A stretch of DNA of 64,000 bases, from NCBI RefSeq assembly GCF_020819555.1, contig NZ_JAJHJB010000028.1, positions 1-64,000 of the forward strand, given 5' to 3'. The notes under the pieces are model-generated. The model did no database searches. It saw only the letters and a program-made list of their open reading frames with translations, and was not told the origin of the DNA. Positions 35,322 through 43,970 of the stretch are shown here, in pieces (within the stretch, counting starts at the first letter, position 1; every line of letters begins with the position of its first letter). The translations under genes were made by a program, and so were the position numbers. Source of the DNA: Pelosinus baikalensis (GTDB lineage Bacteria; Bacillota; Negativicutes; DSM-13327).

Positions 35322-36290
35322 ATGAAAAAAATGACATATGCCGAAGCCATTCGAGATGGTATGAGAGTAGAAATGCAAAGGGACGCCAACGTATATATTG
35401 CCGGTGAAGATGTAGGGAAATTTGGGGGCTGCTTTGGAGTTACGGCAGGATTATTTGATGAATTTCCTGGTCGGGTACTTGATACGCCGATTAGCGAAAC
35501 AGCGATTGTCGGTCATGCTGTTGGTGCGGCGGCAGCTGGACTACGTCCAGTCGTTGAAATTATGTTCATTGACTTTATGGGTGTATGCATGGATGAATTG
35601 TTCAATCAGGCTGCAAAGATGCGATATATGTTTGGCGGTAAAGCAAAAGTTCCTATGGTGGTACGGACTCCTTGCGGCGGCGGTATGACGGCATCGGCTC
35701 AGCATTCCCAATGTATAGAAGCATGGTTCACTCATATACCAGGGATAAAAACAATTATGCCTTCAACTCCAGCCGATGCAAAAGGCCTAATGGCGGCAGC
35801 CATTCGCGATGATAATCCCGTCATGTATATTGAGCATAAGCAGCTGCTAGCCATGAGCGGTGAGGTGCCGGAAGGTGAATATGTCATTCCTCTGGGCAAA
35901 GCAGATATAAAAAGAGCAGGGTCGGATGTAACCATCGTTGCTTGGTCATGGATGGTTCACAAGGCATTAGCAGCTGCTGAACAATTAGCAAAAGAAGGAA
36001 TTAGTGCAGAAGTCGTTGATTTGCGTACGCTGGTTCCTTTAGATAAAGAATGTATTTTGCAGTCTGTTGCGAAGACAAACAGACTCGTGGTGGTAAACGA
36101 AGCGGTTCGTACCAGCGGCTTTGCTGGCGAGATAGCAGCCATTGTTGTGGAAGAAGGTTTTGATTTGCTCGATGCTCCCATCGTGCGGGTCACTGCTCTT
36201 GACATCCCCGTTCCTTTTAATGCGAAACTAGAAGCCGTTTACTTACCCAACGAAACAAAAATCATAGCAGCAGTAAAAAGCTTATTTTAA
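35322..36290 (+). CDS. acoB: Acetoin dehydrogenase-type E1 beta subunit
   Basis: The 322-residue transketolase-like subunit shows VYIAGEDVGKFGGCFGVTAG, DTPISETAIVGHAVGAA, QAAKMRYMFGGKAKVPMVVR and the C-terminal NRLVVVNEAVRTSGFAGEIA. It forms the alpha2beta2 E1 heterotetramer with the gene before it. The ATG at 35322 is preferred because AAAGGA (35308-35313) is eight bases upstream; earlier in-frame ATGs overlap that site. Confidence 0.92.
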   Translation: MKKMTYAEAIRDGMRVEMQRDANVYIAGEDVGKFGGCFGVTAGLFDEFPGRVLDTPISETAIVGHAVGAAAAGLRPVVEIMFIDFMGVCMDELFNQAAKMRYMFGGKAKVPMVVRTPCGGGMTASAQHSQCIEAWFTHIPGIKTIMPSTPADAKGLMAAAIRDDNPVMYIEHKQLLAMSGEVPEGEYVIPLGKADIKRAGSDVTIVAWSWMVHKALAAAEQLAKEGISAEVVDLRTLVPLDKECILQSVAKTNRLVVVNEAVRTSGFAGEIAAIVVEEGFDLLDAPIVRVTALDIPVPFNAKLEAVYLPNETKIIAAVKSLF

Positions 36291-36342
36291 AAATAGAAAA
36301 AGGTATATATTTTAGTGAAAGAACGCGAGGGGAAAAACATTT

Positions 36343-36441
36343 AACCGCAAAGGCACAATGCCGCTGCTGCGGCACACAAAGGAGAACAAAAAAAATAAGT
36401 TATAAATAAAATACTTTGTGTCCTTTGCGTCTTTGTGGTTC
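36343..36441. repeat. Dispersed hairpin repeat, family A copy 6
   Basis: The element begins AACCGCAAAGGCACAATGC, includes TGCCGCTGCTGCGGCA and ends TTTGCGTCTTTGTGGTTC. It lies inside the operon between acoB and acoC, so it must be transcribed with them and could affect relative expression. Confidence 0.85.
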
Positions 36442-36516
36442 AATTCGTTTAATTCTGTTTTAAAAGGACATGTAGCGTTTTTTATGAAACTTCAAATGAT
36501 AAAGGAGTGCGAACAT

Positions 36517-37740
36517 ATGGCAGTAGAAATTACTATGCCGAAAATGGGTCTGTCTATGGTAACAGGGACCATTGTAAAATGGCTAAAGAATGAAGGGGAT
36601 GCAGTCAGTAAGGGCGATATTATTCTGGAGGTAATGACTGATAAACTGACCAATACCATTGATGCTCCAGCAGATGGCGTGCTGCTCAGGATCGTCGCCC
36701 AAGAGGAAGAAGAACTTCCCATTGGTGCTTTACTGGGTGTGATTGGTATGGAAGGTGAAGCAGTTCAAGGTGCAAAAGCTGCCAGCAAAGCAGCACCTGC
36801 TGCACAGCCAGTGATTTCCGAAACGAAGCAGGCAGATAGTGGCAGCCAGGAAGCTACGGGAAATAGAGTGAAGGCTTCTCCTTTAGCCCGCAAGTTAGCC
36901 AAGGAAAACAATGTGGATTTTACGCAGATTACTGGTACGGGTCCATCGGGACGCATTGTCCGAGATGATGTTCTTGCATTTATTGCCCAAGGTGGCAGTT
37001 CCCAGCAGGCAAGCACACCAAAGAGCATTGGCAGCCCTGCTCCCATCGAAGAGCAAGAGAACTTTACTCTGACCCCTTATGCCGGCATGCGAAAAGCCGT
37101 CGGTGATAATATGTCCCTTAGCTGGTCCGTTGCACCAAAAGTCAATTACCATGTCAGCACGGATCTTTCTGCGTTGCTAGCCTTACGAAAAACCATTAAT
37201 GAAGAAGCACAAGTTAAGATCACCATTACAGATATGCTGGTGAAAATTGTTGCTGTGGCACTTAGAATGTCGCCACATATTAATATCGCATTGGTTGACA
37301 AAAATATTAGAAATTATAAAGAAGTTCATGTAGGGGTGGCTGTTGCCATTAGTCAAGGGTTAGTTGTACCCGTTGTGAAAAATGCAGATATCAAAACCAT
37401 TTCTCAAATTAGCCGGGAAATTAAAGACTTATCCTTGCGGGCAAGAGACAATCAGTTAGGTATGCAGGAAATGCGGGGAGGAACCTTTACAGTTACGAAT
37501 ATCGGCGCTTATCAATCCGTTGATTGGTTTACCCCTATCATCAATCAGCCGGAAGCAGCTATTTTAGGAGTAGGCAGAACGGTAGACACACCTGTAGTAG
37601 AAAATGGAGAAATTGTAATTAAACCAATGATCGGACTTTCTCTATCCTTTGATCATCGCGTCATTGATGGGGCGCCTGCCGCTGAATTTTTAGGATTACT
37701 CTTAAAACTGATTAAAAAACCATATCAAGCTTTGATTTAG
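36517..37740 (+). CDS. acoC: Dihydrolipoyl acyltransferase E2 (acetoin dehydrogenase type)
   Basis: The 407-residue E2 has an N-terminal lipoyl domain with the lipoylated lysine in EVMTDKLTNTID (about residue 43), an Ala/Pro-rich linker, one peripheral-subunit-binding domain (KASPLARKLAKENNVDF ... GRIVRDDV) and a catalytic domain ending in LSFDHRVIDGAPAAEFL, which has the HxxxDG motif. The ATG at 36517 follows AAAGGAG; the longer frame would begin within the repeat. The lipoyl lysine is the presumed substrate of the LipB/LipA pair next door. Confidence 0.92.
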   Translation: MAVEITMPKMGLSMVTGTIVKWLKNEGDAVSKGDIILEVMTDKLTNTIDAPADGVLLRIVAQEEEELPIGALLGVIGMEGEAVQGAKAASKAAPAAQPVISETKQADSGSQEATGNRVKASPLARKLAKENNVDFTQITGTGPSGRIVRDDVLAFIAQGGSSQQASTPKSIGSPAPIEEQENFTLTPYAGMRKAVGDNMSLSWSVAPKVNYHVSTDLSALLALRKTINEEAQVKITITDMLVKIVAVALRMSPHINIALVDKNIRNYKEVHVGVAVAISQGLVVPVVKNADIKTISQISREIKDLSLRARDNQLGMQEMRGGTFTVTNIGAYQSVDWFTPIINQPEAAILGVGRTVDTPVVENGEIVIKPMIGLSLSFDHRVIDGAPAAEFLGLLLKLIKKPYQALI

Positions 37741-37768
37741 CCATGGATCTAGAATAGGAGGATGCAGA

Positions 37769-38497
37769 ATGGGACGCAAGGGATACTGTATAGAACTTGA
37801 AGCTTGCAGTTATGATGAAATTCTTCATTTACAGGAGACTCTAAATCGGGCCAGGCAGCTGGGTGCTATTCCGGATACGCTGATTCTTCTTGAGCATCAG
37901 CCTTGTTTTACCATAGGAAGAAAAAAAGGGAGCTCCAACCATCTGTTAGTCAATCAAAAGGTATTAGATGAACAGCATATCAAAGTGTTTGAGTCAAACC
38001 GGGGCGGGGATATTACCTATCATGGTCCGGGACAACTGATCTGTTATCCTATCATTGGTTTAACAGGAGTGCAGAAGGATGTTCATGCTTATGCCAACAA
38101 AATGGAAGAATTATTGATCAGAACACTGGCGTGTTTTGGGATTGCAGCGACGCGCAAAAAAGAATATCCGGGAGTATGGGTTGAGGATCAAAAAATTGGG
38201 GCAATTGGCATTGCGATTCGAAAATGGGTTACGATGCATGGCGTTTCTCTAAATGTTTGTCCCAATCTAACACATTTTTCCTTTATTGTGCCTTGCGGTA
38301 TTACCTCTTTGGGAGTCACTTCTATGTCCCGGATATTGGAGACGGTAGATGCTAGAGCGGTGCGCAGTCAATTGCGAAAACAATTTGAAGAATTATTTGA
38401 AATACAAACAGAGCTAGTGAGTGTAGAGCGGATAAAGGAGATGGTCTACTATGCAGAGACCAGCATGGTTAGTTGTTCCGGCACCCAATCAGGATGA
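37769..38497 (+). CDS. lipB: Octanoyltransferase LipB
   Basis: The enzyme moves octanoate from acyl-carrier protein to lipoyl domains. Visible motifs are LLEHQPCFTIGRKKGSSNH, the RGGDITYHGPGQLICYP core, the catalytic lysine in EDQKIGAIGIAI and the catalytic cysteine in IVPCGITSLGVTSM. The product is 242 residues. Its 3' end overlaps lipA by 47 bp, so the two are probably coupled. A LipB encoded within an aco operon implies dedicated lipoylation of the neighbouring E2. Confidence 0.93.
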   Translation: MGRKGYCIELEACSYDEILHLQETLNRARQLGAIPDTLILLEHQPCFTIGRKKGSSNHLLVNQKVLDEQHIKVFESNRGGDITYHGPGQLICYPIIGLTGVQKDVHAYANKMEELLIRTLACFGIAATRKKEYPGVWVEDQKIGAIGIAIRKWVTMHGVSLNVCPNLTHFSFIVPCGITSLGVTSMSRILETVDARAVRSQLRKQFEELFEIQTELVSVERIKEMVYYAETSMVSCSGTQSG

Positions 38498-39308
38498 TCT
38501 TGCCCAGATGCAGTCTATGCTGAATGCAGGCAATTTACATACGGTATGTGAAAGTGCAAATTGCCCCAACATCGGAGAATGTTTTTCACAGAAGACTTGT
38601 ACATTTATGATTTTGGGAAATATATGCACTCGCAATTGCCGATTTTGTGCTGTAGAGCATGGGCAGTTACCTTTGCCTGTGGACAGGGAAGAACCTAAGG
38701 CGGTGGCCTTGTCAGCCAAGCAACTGAACCTTGCCTATGTAGTGGTAACTTCTGTCACTCGGGATGATTTGCCTGATGGTGGTGCAGGACATTTTGCTAA
38801 AACCATTCAGGAGATTCGTCAGGCATTGCCGACAGCGAAAGTCGAAGTGCTGATTCCTGATCTTTTGGGACAGTTTGCATCACTAAAGCAGATTATTGAT
38901 ACGGGACCGGAGGTGATTAGTCATAATATCGAAACCGTGCCACGCTTATATAAAGATGTGCGGCCTCAGGCGATTTATGAACGGTCTCTCCAATTACTCA
39001 AACGGGTTAGTAACAGTGGTAAAAATATTGCCAAAGCTGGTATTATGCTTGGGTTGGGAGAAGGGCATGACGAGGTGCTGCAAACCATGGTTGATATAAA
39101 AGCAGTGGGCTGCCAAATCCTGACCATTGGACAGTATCTCCGCCCGTCTGCCCAGCATCACCCTATCATGGAATATATCCATCCCACCGCTTTTAAAATG
39201 TGGGAAGAGAAGGCATATGAGATTGGCTTTAGCCAAGTTGTTTCCGGTCCAATGGTGCGGAGTTCCTATCATGCCGGACAATGTTATGCAAAAACCTTTC
39301 GTAGTTAA
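38451..39308 (+). CDS. lipA: Lipoyl synthase LipA
   Basis: This radical-SAM enzyme inserts two sulfur atoms into octanoyl groups. Both iron-sulfur cluster motifs are visible: the auxiliary CESANCPNIGEC and the radical-SAM CTRNCRFC, plus the C-terminal RSSYHAG serine motif. The product is 285 residues. AAAGGAGATGG lies before the ATG, inside lipB. It completes the lipoylation pair of operon 1. Confidence 0.95.
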   Translation: MQRPAWLVVPAPNQDDLAQMQSMLNAGNLHTVCESANCPNIGECFSQKTCTFMILGNICTRNCRFCAVEHGQLPLPVDREEPKAVALSAKQLNLAYVVVTSVTRDDLPDGGAGHFAKTIQEIRQALPTAKVEVLIPDLLGQFASLKQIIDTGPEVISHNIETVPRLYKDVRPQAIYERSLQLLKRVSNSGKNIAKAGIMLGLGEGHDEVLQTMVDIKAVGCQILTIGQYLRPSAQHHPIMEYIHPTAFKMWEEKAYEIGFSQVVSGPMVRSSYHAGQCYAKTFRS

Positions 39309-39334
39309 TCAAAAAAGAGTAGGAGGTAGATAGT

Positions 39335-39640
39335 ATGGCTCTTCAAGCTGCCTTTATATTTATAGCCCCAGAGGCTGATCCTATCCACCATCGATCGATT
39401 GTGAAAACACCCGAGGTTCACTTAACTGTAGTGGGAGTCAAAGACTATAAAGAAGCTGAAAAAGTTGCTAAAGAGCTAGTAGATCAGGGAATTACATCTC
39501 TTGAATTATGTGGCGGTTTTGGCAGTATTGGAACGGCTGCGGTCACCAAAGCTGTCCAGAACAAAGCAAATGTGGGCGCGGTTCGTTTTGATATCCATCC
39601 CGGTCTTGGCTTTAAAAGCGGTGATGATTTTTTCAGCTAA
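39335..39640 (+). CDS. DUF6506 family protein
   Basis: A 101-residue soluble protein with the DUF6506 pattern: AAFIFIAPEADPIHHRSIV, LTVVGVKDYKEAEKVAKEL, LELCGGFGSIGTAAV and AVRFDIHPGLGFKSGDDFF. The function is unknown. AGGAGG precedes the ATG, and it is embedded between lipA and the E3 gene, so a role in the acetoin/lipoyl system is a guess from position. Confidence 0.8.
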   Translation: MALQAAFIFIAPEADPIHHRSIVKTPEVHLTVVGVKDYKEAEKVAKELVDQGITSLELCGGFGSIGTAAVTKAVQNKANVGAVRFDIHPGLGFKSGDDFFS

Positions 39641-39675
39641 TTCTAAGTAATAGAAAAAACAAATGGAGAGAAAAC

Positions 39676-41076
39676 ATGAAAAAAAAAGTAATTATTGTTG
39701 GAGGCGGTCCCGGGGGATATGTGGCAGCCATTCGCGCGGCACAACTGGGGGCTGAGGTTCATATTGTTGAAAAGGAAAAAATGGGTGGGACATGTTTAAA
39801 TGTGGGCTGCATTCCCACCAAAGCCCTTCTCCATACTGCCAAGCTGTACCACACTGTGCAGGAAGAAATAAATAATGGACTGCGCGTCGAGGGGATATCC
39901 TTGGATTGGCCAGCCCTTATGGCTCGTAAGGATACGATTGTAAATCGCCTGGTTCAAGGAGTAAAGGGACTCTTAAAAGCCCATGGAGTGAAGACTCATA
40001 GTGGGCAGGCAGTATTGAAAGATGCCCACAAAGTTCAGGTGGTAGGGGAGAATACTGTAACTCTTGATGCAGATATTATTGTGCTGGCTTCCGGTTCTGT
40101 TCCCAGTAAAATCCCTGTACCAGGTGCAAATAGTGCTGGAGTCATTGACAGTACGGCAGCGCTGAGTTTACCTAAAGTGCCAAAGTCCTTGGTTATTATT
40201 GGCGGTGGCGTTATTGGTACAGAGTTTGCATCCTTATATAGCTCTTTTGGTACAAAGGTCACAATTGTCGAGATGCTGCCGGAAATATTACCGATGGTAG
40301 ATCGCCAAATTGCCAAGAGAGTAAAGGAAAAGTTAACAGAGTGCAACATTGATTTTATGCTGGAAGCAGGATTAAAAGAAATACTGTCAACCTCTAACGG
40401 ATTAAGTGCCGTAGTGCAAACTGCTGGCAAAAACCATGAAGTGGCAGGAGAATATATCTTGATGGCCACAGGGCGTAAGGCCAATATTCATAATATGGGG
40501 CTTGAAGAAGTGGGAATCCAGACGGAGCGGGGGAGAATTGTTGTAAATGAATATTTTGCAACGAATATACCTCATATTTATGCAATCGGCGACTGCAATG
40601 CGCAGATGATGCTGGCACATGCAGCATCTGCCCAAGGCGTTGCAGCCGTTGAATATGCGTTAGGTCATCGTCCTTTCTACAATCCTAAAGTCATCCCTTC
40701 TTGCATTTATACCATTCCAGAAGCTGCAGGTGTGGGACTTACGGAAGATGAAGCAGCGGCTCAGGGGATATCCTATAAAGTTGGTTTATTTCCTTTAATG
40801 GCAAATGGAAAGTCCCTCATTGAAGGATGTGAGTCTGGTCTGATTAAATTAATTGTCGCTGAAAAAAGCGGAGAAATTCTAGGCGGACATATTTTTGGAC
40901 CAAGAGCTACTGATTTGATTGGAGAAATCGCTTTGGCAATGAATCTGGAAGCAACGGTGGATGAAGTCATTGCAACAATCCATGCCCATCCTACCATGAG
41001 TGAAGGAATCGCTGAAGCAGCGCTCAGCGTGAGCGGCAATGCAATCCATTGGCCCCCAGGAGCAAAGATACTATAA
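39676..41076 (+). CDS. lpdA: Dihydrolipoyl dehydrogenase E3 (operon 1)
   Basis: This FAD flavoprotein reoxidises dihydrolipoyl groups using NAD+. The sequence has FAD-binding IIVGGGPGGYVAAIRAAQLG, the redox disulfide GGTCLNVGCIPTKALL, the NAD-binding IIGGGVIGTEFASLYSSFG, and the C-terminal catalytic histidine in IHAHPTMSEGIAEAA. The 466-residue length is typical. It ends the aco operon; a family A repeat follows and may serve as terminator. Confidence 0.95.
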   Translation: MKKKVIIVGGGPGGYVAAIRAAQLGAEVHIVEKEKMGGTCLNVGCIPTKALLHTAKLYHTVQEEINNGLRVEGISLDWPALMARKDTIVNRLVQGVKGLLKAHGVKTHSGQAVLKDAHKVQVVGENTVTLDADIIVLASGSVPSKIPVPGANSAGVIDSTAALSLPKVPKSLVIIGGGVIGTEFASLYSSFGTKVTIVEMLPEILPMVDRQIAKRVKEKLTECNIDFMLEAGLKEILSTSNGLSAVVQTAGKNHEVAGEYILMATGRKANIHNMGLEEVGIQTERGRIVVNEYFATNIPHIYAIGDCNAQMMLAHAASAQGVAAVEYALGHRPFYNPKVIPSCIYTIPEAAGVGLTEDEAAAQGISYKVGLFPLMANGKSLIEGCESGLIKLIVAEKSGEILGGHIFGPRATDLIGEIALAMNLEATVDEVIATIHAHPTMSEGIAEAALSVSGNAIHWPPGAKIL

Positions 41077-41099
41077 TCAAAACACAAGTAAAAAACAAT

Positions 41100-41197
41100 G
41101 AACCACAAAGGCGCAATGCCGCTGACGCGGCACGCAAAGGAGAGCACTAAGAATAATTAAAACAGAACTCTTTGTGTCCTTTGCGCCTTTGTGGTTC
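41100..41197. repeat. Dispersed hairpin repeat, family A copy 7
   Basis: It starts GAACCACAAAGGCGCAATGC, contains TGCCGCTGACGCGGCA and ends TTTGCGCCTTTGTGGTTC. It directly follows the E3 gene. Confidence 0.85.
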
Positions 41198-41258
41198 AAT
41201 TTGTTCCTGTGTTTTGCAAGAATGACCAGCGCTTTTCTTATCATTCAAAAGGATGAGC

Positions 41259-41665
41259 CTAGAGTTTGAACGTAGCAATTGTTATTTGCAGTTCTTCAGC
41301 TAGATGGGCCAGTGCTTCGCTGGAGGAGGCGATCTCTTCCATGGAAGCCGATTAGCCGCGGAAACGGTTTGTGTTTGTCCGCTTGTTTCCTTGCCGATGG
41401 TTTCAATCTCACGGATTGAGACAACCATTTCTTCACTGCCTGCAGCTACGCGCTCAGGTATATTAATTAAAATTAGTTCAGGAAGAATACTGATTCCTAA
41501 TCCCATTTGCACCTTGCAAAAATAGTACGTTCTTCCATTAGTTCATATTTGACTTGCAGTTTAACTTTGTTTTCTCAGCGGCTTTGGTCAGGCTGCCAAG
41601 TTCAACACAATTGTGTTGAAAATCTCATATTTTGAAATAGTCAATCGAACCACTTCCTATAATTA
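41259..41665 (-). pseudogene. Chimeric remnant: LysR regulator fused to chemotaxis receptor tail
   Basis: On the minus strand the first part encodes a LysR-like N-terminus, RLTISKYEIFNTIV, with ELGSLTKAAEKTKL in a shifted frame, followed by a piece of a LysR C-terminus, MGLGISILPELILINIPE. This runs straight into the C-terminal part of a methyl-accepting chemotaxis protein, RVAAGSEEMVVSIREIE and QTQTVSAA, then, after a frameshift, SMEEIASSSEALAHLAEEL and TFKL with a stop at 41259. Two unrelated genes have been joined by deletion and then degraded. The surrounding bases show no other gene. Confidence 0.7.
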
Positions 41666-41814
41666 ATCGATAAAGAATTGTACTTTAAGCGGGTGATGTC
41701 CACTTAAATATACTATAAGTGATACATATCTGCCAGAAAAAAATTATCCGTAGCCAATTTGGTTTAACGTTCTTATATTTTGCAGGTATGAGCTTAGAGT
41801 GAGGTAGTCATGAA

Positions 41815-41855
41815 AAATAGCCTGCACTCTTAGAAAATAAAAGCGCAGGCTATTT
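41815..41855 (-). terminator. Terminator of the exported-protein gene
   Basis: AAATAGCCTGC (41815-41825) pairs with GCAGGCTATTT (41845-41855). On the minus strand the left arm is followed by a T-containing stretch. It lies 22 bp after the stop of the gene at 41877. Confidence 0.65.
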
Positions 41856-41876
41856 GAATATCTTTGATTGTACTGG

Positions 41877-42352
41877 TTAGGGAGTAGGCAGCTTAGGGCA
41901 GCATGGACCGCCTTCAGGACCTGGTCTATGAGGAGGACGCAGTGCATCGTCTACGGCTTTGGCTTGCTCATCAGATAAGCCTGCAGCGTCCTTTAATTCT
42001 TTGATCATGTCTGGACGTTGATTAAACTTTTCCTTGAAGAATTTATCTCTTTCCTCAGGAGTCATGGATCTCGTTTTATCCATTTCTGATTTGCGCTGAG
42101 CATCTTTTTCTTTAAAAAAGCTGATCAGCTTGGTGGCTTGCTTTTGGGTGATGGTGCCGTCATTTACCAATTTATCTATGGAATTTTTCATATGCTCTTC
42201 TCTATTTTCAGGATTAGGCATCTGGTGGTTCATACCAGGTCCAGGCATGAATTCTTGTTGTCCATCATGAGCAAAGGCGACTGCTCCAACTGATAATGCA
42301 AGGCATCCCAAAATCAGTCCGCTAACCATTTTTTTGTGAAATATTGCTTCAT
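41877..42352 (-). CDS. Small exported CpxP/Spy-like protein (start disturbed by a frameshift)
   Basis: The product has a signal peptide (LILGCLALSVGAVAFAHDG) and a charged helical body rich in Met, Pro and Glu, with MTPEERDKFFKEKF and AAGLSDEQAKAVDDAL recalling periplasmic Spy/CpxP-type chaperones; the match is loose. The open frame begins at 42329 without a ribosome-binding site. A well-placed ATG at 42352, behind AGGAGAG, reads MKQYFTKK and would join the frame if the A7 tract had eight A's. A sequencing slip or a variable homopolymer is likely. It has a response-regulator box upstream, and the sensor kinase gene ends 89 bp behind its start. Confidence 0.6.
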
Positions 42353-42407
42353 TTCAATCTCTCCTTTTATATAAGTGGCTTCCTTGAGATTAGTATGAAG
42401 GAAAATT

Positions 42408-42424
42408 GTTACAATTTAGTTACG
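42408..42424 (-). promoter_or_regulatory. Response-regulator box 1
   Basis: Read on the minus strand this is CGTAAC-TAAAT-TGTAAC, a tandem repeat with 11-bp period, 56-72 bp upstream of the exported-protein start. The same box occurs upstream of the response-regulator and tolC genes. Confidence 0.6.
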
Positions 42425-42440
42425 GACTAGTAGAGATTTC

Positions 42441-43970
42441 CTATATTTTTGCTTTGGTAAGATCAAACCAAAATACAACACCATCTTCCACATTATTTAC
42501 ACCGTAATGATTGCCGTGTAATTCCTGGATTGCGCGGACAATGGATAGGCCTAGACCATAACCGCCGTACTCTCTGGTTCGAGCTTTGTCTACTTTATAA
42601 AAGCTCGTCCATATTTTTTCGAGGCTTTCTTCTGGAATGGGGCGTCCTGAATTATACATAAAAACTCTGATTTGATTGTCTGCTTCTTTTACCCAGATTT
42701 TAATGATCTTCTTAAATTCGGCATGGTCAATGGCGTTGGTAAAGAGGTTGAGCAATACTTGTTCAATGCGGAGTTCATCCCCGTATACTACATAGGGATC
42801 GATGTTGTTCATTTCCAAAAGAATTTTTCTTTCCGTCAAAATGGTAGAGTATTTGAGAAGAATATCATGCAGGAGTAGGGAAAGATCGAAAGTGTTTCTG
42901 CTTAATTGAAAGAACCCAGATTCAATTTGGGATAGATTTAGTAGATCTTTTACCAATTTATCCATTTTTTCTGCTTCATCAATGATGACAGAGCAATAAT
43001 AGTTTTTACTGTCCTCATCCCGAGCCACGTTTTCTCTTAAACCTTCTGCATATCCTAAAATGAGGGAAAGGGGAGTTTTTAGTTCATGGGAGACACTGGA
43101 TACAAAGTTCTTACGCATTGTATCCAGTTTTCTTTCCTTTTCTACATCTGCCATAAGTTGCTGGTTTTTTTTGTTAAGCTCTGAGATGGCTGTATCCAAT
43201 TGATAAGATAAGTGGTTAATGCTATTACCTAGTTCGCCAATTTCATCGTTGCGGTTGATAATACATTTCTGAGAAAAATCAAGCTGTGACATACTTTGTG
43301 CAATGCGATTCAGTTCTATGATGGGTAGGGTAAAGCGTTTCGCAAAGAAAAAAGCCCAAATACAGCCTGCTGCAACAGCGAGTATGCCCGTAAAAATAAT
43401 AAATTGGGCTGCAACACTCACACTTTCAGATATTAATGCCAGGGGCTGTTTTATAATCAAAATGTCATCGTTTGTCATTTTATGGCGAATCACCATAAAA
43501 TCGATTCTTAAAGCTTGGTCATGTTCCATTTCCAAAATGGTACGGTTATCAATGATTTCTCTGCTTTTGATGATGGGTGGAGGACCTGGAGGAAAACGGG
43601 GAGGTGTGGTCCGAGAAAGGGCAGGATTATCAAGAGAATTGGTAATAAAGGGGGGAGGAGGGGACGAGCTAGACGGGTCTTCATCTACAAGGGAACCAAA
43701 AGAGCTGTATTTGATCTGTCCTTCTTTGGTGAAAATAATAACGGCTGCTCCTAATGTATTGGTAATTCGCTCTAGCTCCAGAGACATTTCCTTAGGATTG
43801 CCCTGATATAAAAGGTCAAAGTTGGTACTGTTAATAATAAGAGCTTCTTTTTTTTGTGAAATATAAAATTTTTCTAAGCCGACACGGGTGAGCCCTAAGA
43901 ACATAAGTACAAAAAATAACACCAATCCGCTTAAGATAATAAAGAGTTTTGCACGCAGTGAAACAGTCAT
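42441..43970 (-). CDS. Sensor histidine kinase with HAMP domain
   Basis: The 509-residue kinase has two transmembrane segments (residues ~9-32 and ~185-210) flanking an extracytoplasmic sensor. The sensor has a striking Pro/Ser-rich stretch (DPSSSSPPPPF, RFPPGPPP). A HAMP domain and a coiled coil precede HisKA with the phospho-accepting histidine in SSVSHELKTPLSLI, and a C-terminal ATPase domain with NAIDHA and YGGYGLGLSIV. It overlaps the response-regulator gene by four bases. Its position beside an exported chaperone-like protein and TolC-MacAB genes suggests envelope-stress sensing (inference). Confidence 0.93.
   Translation of the reverse strand: MTVSLRAKLFIILSGLVLFFVLMFLGLTRVGLEKFYISQKKEALIINSTNFDLLYQGNPKEMSLELERITNTLGAAVIIFTKEGQIKYSSFGSLVDEDPSSSSPPPPFITNSLDNPALSRTTPPRFPPGPPPIIKSREIIDNRTILEMEHDQALRIDFMVIRHKMTNDDILIIKQPLALISESVSVAAQFIIFTGILAVAAGCIWAFFFAKRFTLPIIELNRIAQSMSQLDFSQKCIINRNDEIGELGNSINHLSYQLDTAISELNKKNQQLMADVEKERKLDTMRKNFVSSVSHELKTPLSLILGYAEGLRENVARDEDSKNYYCSVIIDEAEKMDKLVKDLLNLSQIESGFFQLSRNTFDLSLLLHDILLKYSTILTERKILLEMNNIDPYVVYGDELRIEQVLLNLFTNAIDHAEFKKIIKIWVKEADNQIRVFMYNSGRPIPEESLEKIWTSFYKVDKARTREYGGYGLGLSIVRAIQELHGNHYGVNNVEDGVVFWFDLTKAKI

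Noticed and set aside
36418..36516. Longer N-terminus for the operon 1 E2 (start at 36418)
   Set aside because: The extra 33 codons lie in a dispersed repeat; the ATG at 36517 has AAAGGAG and begins the lipoyl domain.
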